This document shows, piece by piece, positions 36,338 to 48,081 of a DNA stretch of 64,000 bases. A program made the translations under genes and the position numbers. The stretch's first letter is position 1, and every line of letters begins with the position of its first letter. The notes under the pieces were generated by a model. The model was not told the DNA's origin. It searched no databases and saw nothing but the letters and a program-made list of their open reading frames with translations. Source of the DNA: Orthonyx spaldingii (taxonomy: Eukaryota > Chordata > Aves > Passeriformes > Orthonychidae); the NCBI GenBank assembly GCA_013397795.1, contig VZTJ01001732.1, positions 1,572,630-1,636,629 of the forward strand. The letters are read 5' to 3'.

Positions 36338-39300
36338 CAACACAGCCTTGTATTCAGGAGTTCCTATGTTTATTTTTTAATGTTTCATCCATTGACAATT
36401 TGAATAGTCAGTCTCTGGCTGAGCAGAGAGAGCATTCCTGGAAGTTCCTAGAAGTGAAGTATTCTTGGAAGTTTCCTTCCAGAAATGGCAGAAAGTCTGA
36501 GTCTAGTCCAGACTAGAGACATGCAGATAGATACAAAACTAGAAATTTTGGACAGACCTAGATACAGCTTTTGGCATCTGACTGCTGCTGTTTCTTTACA
36601 CAATACTGTGGGAAGGGCCATCTAACATGTCTGACAGATCAGCATAAGTCAAATAAACACTTGAGTTTTTAATGCTGAGAAACTGAAATGGAATAGCTGA
36701 TCAGAAAAAAAAAAACCCTCAGTCATTCAGTCTATCCCCTTCTCTACTAAAATTGCAAAACATCCAATAAATGCAGTTGAATCTGGTCTGAAAAAGACAA
36801 AGGATGCTGATAACCACAAGCCATCTGAGTTGTGAGTACTACGGATTTCTTGTCTTTATTCTAAACAATAAAACAAAATCCTTTAATATTGATCAATGTA
36901 ACAAGGCAACTCTTCATATGTTTCCTATGACGTTTTCAGTTTGTTTCCCACAGTGAGAGTCTGAATAGGTGTCTTAACACAGCAGCAGAATTCTGGTTCA
37001 AATGTATGCTTTGTGTTTTGTTCCTGGTTTAGGTGGGGAAGTAAGATGACATTCCTGTGTAAGTCTCATGTTACACAGAGATCCCTGACTTGCTGCAGTG
37101 ACCAGAGAGAGGGCAACAGCAAGATTCTGCCAGGAAGTCAGAAACTCGCTGTAAAGGACTCCTAAACAGGGTTACAGCTTCTTGCTGCTGGTCTTCTGTG
37201 AGTAATTCTCCAAAGAAAACCAAGATGGAACCCATGCTTGCAGAGAGGCTTTTATATTTTACACTCTGAAGCCTCCCGAATGCATAAGAGGCTCTGAAGC
37301 CTCTTAATAAATGGTCAGTATGTTTAAGTTCCTCAGGTAAACTCTGCCGTGGCCGAACAGGGTACATTTACGATGGTGATGGTGAACTGAATTCCCGTGT
37401 GCTCAGAATCCATCCAGGCTGTGTGACTCAAACACATAGCACTAGCTTCCCCTTCTGGCCAGAAGAAGTAAGGGAGCCTCATGGCGAGAGTAATAGGAAT
37501 TATTTCTCAAATTTATTCCTCTGCACTAAAGATAAACACAAATTTTCAGATAACAAATTAATGGCTAACTGCCAGTGGGGGGGAAGTGCAGGTAGAACAT
37601 CTTGGATTCTTGCAACATAATATCATGATATATCAAGATGGGGTTGCTGCTTGCATGCAGAATTCTTTTCTAAACATGGACCTAGTCTGGAAAGCAATTA
37701 GATGAAAATACTAACTTCTGAACAAAAAGATTCCAGATTTCCCTTCTGGACCTCTATTATCTCATCCTAGAAACAAATATTTTACTTCTTTTCATATTCT
37801 CAATGCAAATTCTCCCCATGCAACTGCATCAATTACGATTGTAATGGGGTTTGTTGTTATTTGGACTTTGGAGTTTTTTGCTTCCCTTTTTGTCTTATTT
37901 AAAGATTCTTCTTTCATCTTAATTCTGTGGTACCTTATTTTGTATCATTAGGCTAATCTTTGTAAGTGCAGGGTGTACTTACATGAAGGTATTTGTTTAC
38001 TTTGTGGTGTAAAGCAATGACACACAGTATGATCCAACTTTTTAACAAGCCCTTTCTGAGTTAGCCTTTTAGAATGTTGTTTTGCTGTATTTCTGGATGG
38101 GTTGATGATATAACATTGAATCTTAGCAGAATCTTCCCTTGTTGTCATTTTCACACCCAACTGCTACCGCTGGCTGGAAAAATGGGACATTTAGCTTACA
38201 CACAATTTTGGGTTATAAGACCAAAGTCTTGCTTTTGTAAGCATGTTTTAGAGTAAGCAAGCAAACACAACATGTATGCACACACAGAGCAGAGAAACAG
38301 AGACTTCCAGCATGATGAACAGTAGCCTCGTGTTTAAGGTGCTTGGGTGGCCTGCCAGAAACAGCCTTCCCTGTTCACACCATGGGTTTGGTCCCAACCG
38401 GAAACACTTAGGTTTTCCTACATCTCAGTCTTGAATCCTGACTATCAGATTTACCATGGGCTTGGTCTTCATCTTGGCTGTGTTGTCTTGGAACAGAAAA
38501 TGTCTTGATATGTTTTGCAGCAATGTTATGTTCCTACGGATAATTCTACCCACTATCTCACTTCCACCAATTGTGGTTTTCACGTGCCAGTGAGGCACTC
38601 AGCGTGGGACAAAGAACTCTGAGCACCAATGCTGTTGGAGATGTTCAGATTATCTTCAATGGTAAACTGAGTTATGCATTCATCATTGATTCCTCGCCCC
38701 ACTGTATGCTTCACCTTGTGAACTACAGCATTCACTTATGGTATATAAGACTGTGCTCATTTCAAGCGGACCTAATAAGCCCTTAGCACACTGGGCTGAA
38801 GGGAAGGAGGACTGTATTTAGTCACTTGAAAGTCTCAGTCCTCTGCTCAGGACTGAGTCTTTGGCAACTACAGAACTTCAAAATTGCAGCCAATCTAGCC
38901 TTTCCTTAAGCAAAAAGTAGCTGGGAACGAGGGTGTCTCGGCAAAGTCAAGTGTCAGATTGTATTATACTTTTTATGTTTACTAATATGCTTGCTATGGT
39001 TTCATTGCTGTATTGAAAAAAAACCAGGAGGAGGCAATTAATGATTTCCTTTTCAGCTGTGCAATAATGAACTGCATGAGAAATATTTTGATATCATGAG
39101 TCATTGGTGGCCATGGAGAAAAACATACTCTATAAGCCAAGCTTTTAAAGACTTCTTTAATTGAAAGAAAAAAAATAATATTTTACTGGCAAGTGACTTG
39201 CTCTTCCAGGTTTATAATTTTAACAATGAATCAGTCTTCGAGAACATTATTTATCTTGGTTTTACAACCAGTAGTAGTGTATGAATAATGTTTTTGTCTA

Positions 39301-42300
39301 TATATATAGTAAATGTCTTTTTTTTCCTTTTTTTACAGAAAAGATAGTTGCTCTTATAAGAAAAGATGGTTTTATCTGCCCCCTTTAAAAGTCCTTTTAC
39401 ATCAGGCAGTTCATCATTTACAATTAAAAAACTTGTGCATGAGCAGTAGAAAACTTCCCTGTAATGGCTGATGTCATTTCTCTCTAATGTGCAATCACAG
39501 CTCAGTTCCACAGGTAACCAACAAGGAAACGTTGAACTCACTGCTCTAAGGTCTTTTGTGAAGAAACTTTCAGCTCCCTTGTTTATAAAAATGTTACACA
39601 AATATAAACCATAGTTATTTAAGATCTTTTTTCCTCTGCTTTCTTCAGATGCTCTCTTGTAGGTCTCAGCCAAAGCTCAAGGAGCAAATTTCTTTTTCCA
39701 GGCTCTCGAGCTCTAGCAGCCCTGACAACCTTATGGCTCCTCACCAGCACAAGTACACAGAATCTGCTCAGCCATGGACTTGTCCTCTCTGTGTAGGTGG
39801 CTGAAACTGGGAAGCTGTGGTAAGGCTGTTTTCTCCACACCTAGCCAGGCAGCTGACCTGCTGGTCTGTTCTGGCCTTTGCAGTAAAACCCTGGGATGCT
39901 CACAGTCAGCAAACACCTGTTTGTGTAGCTGTTGCTGAGCTTTTGGGGAGGTGGAGTTTTTTTGTGATATTTCCTTGCCTGAGTTGCGATTGCAGATATG
40001 AGCCTGGGCTCAAGTTGCATTTCAACAGGCAAATTTTCAGCTGTGAATATGCTTCCAAGTGATTTTATTTCGGGTGTCCAATTATCTCTTAAGATAAGGC
40101 AGGAGGTATACTTTGTCTAAAGTGCTAAGACTGTCCTTGAAAGGCTTAGCCTTTCTTCTTGAAAGGAAGGCTGTAATCAGCAGTTTCCTTACTTTGTGTT
40201 TCACTGTAAAGAGGAGGTTGGATCAAACTTCTCTGCTTCTGTGAAAGCGGAAATGAATTAAGGGGCGTCTTCTAAAATAAAGGACAAATGGTCATTCAGT
40301 CACCACTATAGTTTCAGTTCGTACCATGACAGGGACTATGGTTTTGTATTTGCCTTTAAAGCACATAGCTGTAAAGAAATGTCTATGACTATATTAAATA
40401 TCATTGTATTAATTATGTGCACAAAGGTTACTCTGGGGTTTCTTGAAGAGGAGGTGAACAGAGCAAGGAAATCAATGCTGCCAGAGAGAGAAAGAAAGAA
40501 TGAACTAATCCAACTAAAACTGCAAGGGGAAGCCAGTTAGACGGAATGTAAATTTGCATGGTTCAATCTGGCAAAGATTCTAATGGTAATACTGTTTCTG
40601 CTGTGAGAAGTTACAGAAGGATCTTTTTCTATTCTTTTGTAATGATCTGAATTCAGTTACACATTTTGCTTGAATATTTGTGCTTCCCTGCACCTTCATT
40701 CATAGCACAAAGTTTATAACACTTTGCAGGATGTTTGATTTAGTATTGGCTCAGAAGGAAGACTGCCATTTCATGAGTTACCAGAAGTACCCTTTTCTTT
40801 AATACTGGGGTGACTTCAGACCAAGGAGGTTAAAATAGATAATTTTCTTTAATCTTGGACAGGTTTGCAGATTGTGATGGAATAACTGTGGGGTGCACAT
40901 TTTTATTCTTCTGACACCCTTGGGGAAAAGAAGCAAAGAGAACACAGAATATGAGCTAAATTTGAAATTAAAAAAACCCCAAATCCACAAGCACACTCCC
41001 CCTACCCCAAATTTGAAAGACAATTTTTTTCTTAAAAAAGGGGAAACAGAGCCTGATGTGGAAAGCTACTGAATTACCCTTCTGAATAGCTCAGCAACGT
41101 TAAGTAAATTAATGATGAACGGATAAAGAATACAGAAGCCAAGAGAAATCTGTATGTTGGAGATCAGAAAGCACAAATACAGTGAGTCTGACCAAAATTC
41201 TTTGGGCTGGGTGTAATAAAGACCAAAAAAACCCCTTTTTTACTTGCATACATTAAAAGACCATAGGAGAAACACAAGAACACTGTATAGTATGACAAAA
41301 TGTAGATAAAGGAGACTCTATATATGGTCCAGCTTCTAAGGGAATATTTTCCCTATTTTGGATGAGGTTAGAATAACAAAAAATCAGAGGTGATAGAAGG
41401 GCACATAGTTCTAGGAGACCTATATAATCTCTATTTCAGAATACTGAAAGAAAGGGTATATATAATTGACAAGGCAATAGCAAGTCTTCCCCTCATATCT
41501 GGCATTTGGAGACTGTAGTCTCTGACTGGTGAAAAGCAAACTTGTGGAATAACAGAGCTGGGGGGAAAGGGGAACGAAAAAGAGGATGACTTAATTTGGA
41601 TTTCCAGACCTCAACAGTGTGCAAAGTCTTGAAGACAGTTCTTACAGGAAGATGACTCTAAAGCACATACATGCCTGTTTGTGGCCATATCAGATTGGCA
41701 GTACAACTGAGGGGCTGTGTAAAAGAGCAGCAGTTTTGTTCTGAACTGCTGAGTGCACACTTTAATCACATTCCTATTATTCCGGTCCACAAGTTTATCA
41801 TAGAGGACTGAACAATCCCCTCTCCTCTTCAGCACTGATGAAATGTGCAATTTTGCATGCCTGTTCATCGAGGTCACCGACAAAAGTATTCGAGCTGGGA
41901 GAACACAAAGTGGCATAAACTGAAGGATCAATTAGGCAACAGTAAAATGGCCTTTTTTTATTTCTGCTGCTGTTCAAACAATAGTGGGGATGTATTACCT
42001 AGGTGTAAGCACAGCATTTGGAACAGAGAGCCATATAAAGCTTGTTAATGAAGAGTTTATAGTGATCCACGCTAACTCTGGTGAATGAAGATCTGGTTAA
42101 ACAGAAAGACCTTACAAGGCGACTTTGAAATGGGAGTTCTCGTCTCTTTCTGCGGTGGTTTCATCCTATACTGATAGGGACACAAAATTGCATATTTTCC
42201 TAGCCCTGAATTGGTCAGTTCTCTGTTCAGTCTTCTGGATTGGAATAACAGCAGTGAAATTAAATCATGCATTCAGCAGTTCAGAACAAAACTTTTGCTA

Positions 42301-42839
42301 TTTTATAGTCCGTCACTTTCACTGCCCATGTGAGGACATTGTGAAAGTCTTTGCAGGACACTGCAAGGCACTGGGAACAGCTCAGCCAGTGGATTCTGTG
42401 CATTTACATTTGTTGGAAATAAATCTGTGTACTTTAACAAGAAGATCGCCAGAAAAGGGGTGGTGAGATGACTGAAGAAATAGTAAGTTAAAAAATTAAA
42501 AAAGGAAGCAAAACAAACCCCACCTCACAATAAACCAATAATCTGTGACAGGAGACTTTAAAGATGAGGTTTGACTTGGCAAAATGAAGGCTGAAAATAA
42601 ACGTGATTTAATAAGCACCGGTGGGCATTTAAGCATTTCTTCTCCCTTCCTGGTGTACGAAACGAAGTGGGAGCACTAGTAAATCGCCATGCACGGATTC
42701 AGAGTGGACATCTCTAAGACTTCAGGAGGGAAATGATGATTTGAAACAACCTTCACTGTAAGGCCAGGGCAGAGAGACTGACCCCATGGCAATGGAAGTT
42801 TGCGTGCTCATGGAATGTCCAGACCTGAGCTTTAAGGCC

Positions 42840-43130
42840 TTGACCCCTCGCTCTGAGGGGCCCGGGGGATGGCGCGGGAGCTCTCTGCCCCTCCGCACGC
42901 CGCTCCCGGCCCTGCATCCCCTGCCCTTCGGGCAGCAGGTTCCGGCTCAGCCTGAGGGCGTCACTTCCCGGGGCGGAGCGGGGCGGCTCCGGTAGGTGCC
43001 GGGAATGGCGGGGAGCGGCCGGGAAGGGCGGGGAGCGGCGGCTTTTCCTGTGCCCTCGTCCCCGCAGCGGCCGCCCCGGGCCGAGGCGGCGGAGCGGGAG
43101 CGGGGCTGGGGCCGCCTGGGTGCCTCGGGG
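42840..43130 (+). promoter_or_regulatory. MMAA: CpG island and MMAA promoter
   Basis: This is an abrupt switch to very GC-rich, CpG-dense sequence (the densest stretch in the window) with GC-box cores (GGGGCGGAGCGGGGCGG at about 42970-42986) and an ETS-like ACTTCCCGG just before them. It lies 0.5 kb upstream of the first MMAA coding exon, with no other gene on that side, so it is inferred to be the MMAA promoter. It has no obvious TATA box, as is typical of housekeeping promoters. Confidence 0.85.
42900..42991 (+). other. MMAA: Probable MMAA non-coding exon 1
   Basis: A consensus donor (CCG followed by GTAGGT at 42992) lies inside the CpG island. The next acceptor on this strand (CTCTTTAG ending at 43600) begins the exon holding the start codon. 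The 5' limit is a guess; only the donor is supported by a motif. Confidence 0.45.
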
Positions 43131-43600
43131 AAGCTTCAGCTCCTCCAGTTTGTTTCTAAATGTTTTTGTGTCTGAACTCGCCCTCACCCCACTTTTTTTC
43201 CCTCTTTTTCATGGAAATAAGCGCAGATATGCCCTCATCCCGAGTAATTGTTAGAAATAGCAAGTCAAACTGGAATATACCGTTGTTTTCGTAGCATAAG
43301 GATTGATTGTCCCTGGATTTGTAGTGTGCTGCGTGTGCCCTCAGAGGCTTAATTAAAAGCACTTTTTTTTACCTGTTTGTCTATAAAAATAATATATTCG
43401 TTTATGAAGTATGATAATAAAGAGATGCTGTGCTATTGACTCTATAGCTTGATTTTATTGTACCTGTTTAACGGGAAAAGGAAACTAATTTTTTTTTCAA
43501 GGCTGCAGGTACAAGTAAAATAAAAGCTGATGATCATAAATTTCATTTGAGTCCTCACAAGTGCTTTGAAGAAAGTAAAAATGTTTTTCGTTCTCTTTAG
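42992..43600 (+). other. MMAA: MMAA intron 1
   Basis: The first part is still CpG island; the rest is ordinary AT-rich sequence ending in a pyrimidine tract. Confidence 0.5.
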
Positions 43601-44072
43601 GGTGTCTGCAAACAAGTGAACTGACAACTCTGATACTTTTTAATTCCAAACAAGATGAAGATCCCCTCTTTGCTGTTGAGATTCCCTCGTTATTTCTTCA
43701 GAAGAACTTATTTCACAAACTTTCACTTTGCTTCCAGAGCAGATTTCCTGGGCATTGAATCTCTTGGGCCAGCGCACCGCTGTCATACAAAATGGATTTG
43801 TTCATCAAATGGTTTGAGGAGAGAGCTGTGCCAGCAAGCAGCCCCTGAGCAGCAAGTAGAGGGACTTTCTGACCGGGAGCAGAGACTCGTGGACAGACTT
43901 TACCATGGACTAATCCAGGGTCATAGAGCCTGTTTAGCCGAAGCCATTACACTTATAGAATCAACTCAGAGTAGGAAGAAGAAAGTAGCCCAGGTGCTCC
44001 TTCAGAAGGTATTATCCTACCACAGGGAACAAGAAAAGTTAAATCAAGGAAAGCCACTTGCCTTTAGAGTGG
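43601..44072 (+). CDS. MMAA: MMAA exon 2: start codon, presequence and N-terminal helices
   Basis: The acceptor TTCTCTTTAG ends at 43600; 54 nt of 5' UTR precede the ATG at 43655. It encodes residues 1-139 plus one base, with the conserved stretches GLSDREQR and CLAEAITLIEST. The donor is GTTAGT at 44073, a weaker variant; read-through would hit a stop at once. The start is chosen because the following residues form a targeting peptide. Confidence 0.95.
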
Positions 44073-47000
44073 GTTAGTCCTTTTATGTCTTGTCTAGTAG
44101 TTGCTTACATGTAATTACAGTCCTCACCTTTTATTATGGCTGTTGTTGTTGGTGGTCTGTTAGTTGTGGTCTGTTGGTTTTTTGTGGTTATAACTGATCT
44201 AGATTGCTTCTGTTGTCCAGTTGAATTATTAGTGGAGATGAAAAATGCTTTTGGAAGTGCTTTAGAAATTATAGTTGCTTCTTAGGGGGTGTGTTATTTG
44301 GGGTGTTCTTTGTAACTGTTACAAGCTGAAACATTAGTTAGTTTGCAGATTGATGCAGATGTTATCTACATTTAGGGAAAGATGTAGTCAAACACATCTT
44401 GGTCTTTTCCTGAAGCAGGTGTTTTCTTGAAGACTTCCTGAATCCCTTTTTTAGTCTACAGAAGGAAAAACATACATCTTCCTGTTTTATGGCTCTCCTT
44501 TAAAGCAGCCTGCTTTTCAGCTGAAGGAGACTTGAACCTGCTTCTCTTGGAAACTGTAAAATATTTTTCCCTTACAAAGAGATGGACTGCTAACATGTGT
44601 TATGCCCAGCTGTCATCTCTCCTGCCTGTACAAAGGTAGTAAGAACAAGAACTGGCGCATGGGAGTGAGAGAAGTTTGGTGCTATTCTTAGTTTGTGAGG
44701 TTTGACATGCAAATAAATGGCCTCATATTTTTGAAAGAACAGCTCTTCAAGGTAAGGGCTTGCTTTTGCTTACAGAGTGTTTCTTTTATAGTAAATTTGA
44801 AAAATCCAGTTCTAGTATATAACATTTTGAAAGTTCTGAAGGATAAGTCATACAGTATAAGTAATTTTATTTGGAGGGGAGGAAATAGATGTGGATAACC
44901 TGACGTTATATTGGTGTGCGTAGGATGAGGGGTGGTGAAGTGCTGCTGTGTTAGCTGAACCAAGCTACTGTTCTGTAGTTTTGGCATAGCTTTTATTTGC
45001 TTTTGTTGTGATGCTGTGCTTAAGTATGAATTGTTATCAACTTAGTTGTTGATGGTATTCATGAGATGTATTATTTATTTGACTAACAAAATGGTTTTTT
45101 CTTCCTAATACGATTATGTAGGGTTGTCTGGTCCTCCTGGTGCTGGAAAATCGACCTTCATAGAATGCTTTGGGAAGATGCTTACAGAAAGAAAACACAA
45201 AGTGTCTGTGTTGGCTGTAGACCCTTCCTCTAGTACAAGTGGTGGTGAGTGTGAATTAAAGTTTGAATCAGATTTCTAATACCTTGTCAACTACAGAAGT
45301 ATCTCTTTGGGCCAAGTGGAGGAAAATTTGGGGCCTATAACAGTAAAACATAAGAAATAAATAAATCAAGTTTTCATATTTTTCTCCTATGTGATATGAA
45401 ATTGGGAAATAGGTATCAGTGTTATAATTCTTTCAGATTTCCTCTTTTCCAGTGTTCAAATGTTGCCTTACAACTTTTTTTTTCTAAATTTGAATTTCTT
45501 CGAAGGCGTGCAGGATTACTGATTACAGGTTGTGATCTGTAACTCACCAATAAAAAATTGCAGGGAAATTACAAGCTGACCATGCCTGATTTGTGGTATG
45601 TCTGATACAAATAGTACAATCTTGATTTTGATCTTTTCATAATGGGTAGCTGCCAGGCAGCATCATTAATTTTTCCAGCTTCTGTGCTGTTAGAGGTGTG
45701 CAACTATTCATAAAGAAAATAACTAGAGCATTACAATGACGTGGAGCTGAGACAGACTGTGTTCTTGAATGCATGCCTACAGGATGCATCAGTAGAATAG
45801 CAAAATGTGACAGCAAGACTGCACCAGTTGGAAGAATTGAGCATCTCTCATCTTTGGGAGCGTGCATCGAGTGCGTAGATCTCGCTGAATCTGATTTGCA
45901 GTTCGTTTGAGTAGAAGGAAGGCAGGGGCGTGTGTCAGCTCTCTTAAAAGAAAAAATCCACCAAGACATATCAGAATCATAATGCAGAGATGTGTCCCTT
46001 TGGACAGGAACAGACAAGATACAGCTGTGTGGCCTGATGTGCATAGGCCTCAAAAAGCTATTCAGGAATTGTAGAATTCATTCTGATGTAGCACAAATTT
46101 CTCGTATTTAGTAGCACCAAGGTCTGCCTGTCGGGCCTTTCCAGCTTCTGAGAGGTGGAAGAACCAGGCAGTAACTTCCTAGTCCTCAGCAGTGTTGTGA
46201 GCAACTATAACTGGGATATTCTTATTTGACTGACCTTGCCCAAGAGATCAGTCTTTCCTCACTCTTTTATTGGTGGGGAAGGGGGAGAAGTGGAAGTTTG
46301 GCTGTGTTGCACTCTTGAAAGAATTTAACATTAAACGTTTAAGGTTCTTTACTGGGTGATAAAACACGCATGACTGAGTTGTCGAGAGACATGAATGCAT
46401 ACATCAGACCATCTCCAACCAGTGGGACACTGGGAGGTGTCACAAGGACCACAAATGAAGCCATTCTGCTGTGTGAAGGAGGAGGCTACGATGTTGTTCT
46501 TGTGGAAACAGTAGGTATGTGCTTAGGGCTTTCTTTTAATTGTCCTGCTGTGATACGAAAATAAAGTGTGCTTAATAATTGCACACTTTCTGCCTTCATT
46601 TTGCCCATGTTTTCGTACATGGTCACTGGTTGAACATGAATGCTCATTCTATTTTCTAGTCCTGTATCTCTTTTGCAAAACTATTGTGTTTCCTGTTGCC
46701 TTTGTTTTGTTAGTCGGATTTGTTCATGGTGCCCTGCTAGGATCTGTCATAATTACTGTCATTAATGTGACTGAGTGTTTGTAGTAAATGGTAAACTCTG
46801 AATTTAATTTTTTAGGTGTGGGCCAGTCAGAATTTGCTGTGGCTGATATGGTTGATATGTTTATATTACTGCTACCACCTGCGGGTGGAGATGAATTACA
46901 GGTATTTTTCAGTTTCTCTTATTGGCTACTACTTGGGACTAGAAAGAGAACCTTAAATTCAGCATGTAGTATCTGTGCAGAAAGTCCATATCAATAGTGT

Positions 47001-48044
47001 TTTGTCTATTATACTGTTATTATTAAGTATTTTCAGTGTCATCTATTTATTGCACAGTTAAGCTCCCCTTTTGATTTTGAAAGTATTAGGATGTAAGCTT
47101 TTGGTACTCTGTGGCTTAACTTTGACATGTTTACTAGCTATATATACTTTTGGGGAGAAAACTGGAAACTAACAAAGCATTTTAACCAGCTTTTTGTGAT
47201 GAATCGGCATGTCACAGCCCTTCTGGGTGCTCCTGATTTCTCTCCCTGTTGCATTTAGGGCATCAAACGGGGCATCATTGAAATGGCAGATCTCGTTGCT
47301 ATCAATAAGGCTGATGGTGATTTAGTTGTGCCTGCCCGGAGAATCCAGGCTGAGTACATCAGTGCTATGAAGCTGCTTCGCAAACGCTCGAAGGTTTGGA
47401 GGCCAAAGGTTTGTGCACTTCACTTTGTGCGTTGTGGGGCTCTTTGGGTCTGGTTTGGTTTAGTTTGGGTTTTGGTGGTGTGTTTGGGTTTTTTTGTGGT
47501 TTTTTTTCCCACCCCAGAAGAAGTGCTGAATGAGTTAAGATTCGTATCTTGTCTCCCTAGGTTCTTTTATAAAAATTGCAGTTGTTTAGTCTCATAGTGT
47601 GCTGGAGAGGTGATTGCTGCTGTCTGTGCTTCACCTCTGATCTCAAGGTGTGCCACATGAAACACTGCAAAGCCAGTCCTGCTCCCCAGGACTTCTGCCC
47701 TGAGCTACAGTCTCTGCACCAGCAGAGCTGTTACTGACAGCAGGGGTGGTACAACCTTTACCTGCTTTTTGTAAACTGTGCATATCTAAAAATGTCCCTT
47801 AATCTACTTCTCTCTCCATTATAACTCTGAAGCCTATGATTATCTTTGTTCTTTCACTAGTTCATTTATTGCTTTAATATTTTTTTTGTTTCTTACGTAA
47901 TGAAAATGTCTAGATAATTGGAATTCTCATCCTGTGCTGTGCAAAATACAGCACTTTTAGTACTGTATTTTATCTACTAAAAGGTTATGGTGGATTTTTA
48001 AGGAGAAGACTCAGTACTAATTTTTAGTATGTGTATATAGAATA

Positions 48045-48081
<37 letters not shown>

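Larger units (their letters stand above)
26241..42840. other. SMAD1-MMAA intergenic region
   Basis: About 16.6 kb without a supported gene. Recognised content is the G/T tract at 26507-26615, an LTR at about 27525-28063 and a short TG repeat at 36323-36337. The open frames here, including the minus-strand ones at 35310-35603 and 37071-37367, have no family motifs that I recognise and no supporting splice or poly(A) context. Enhancers are possible but cannot be read from a single sequence. Confidence 0.6.

Noticed and set aside
37071..37367. Minus-strand 98-codon frame
   Set aside because: The composition looks protein-like in places, but there is no homology I recognise and no gene context.
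38320..38420. Faint tRNA-SINE-like box pattern
   Set aside because: The match to A/B-box type sequence is too weak to call.
42753..43187. Minus-strand 144-codon open frame rich in Arg/Pro
   Set aside because: It lies on the CpG island, where high GC lengthens random frames; no family features and no splice logic.
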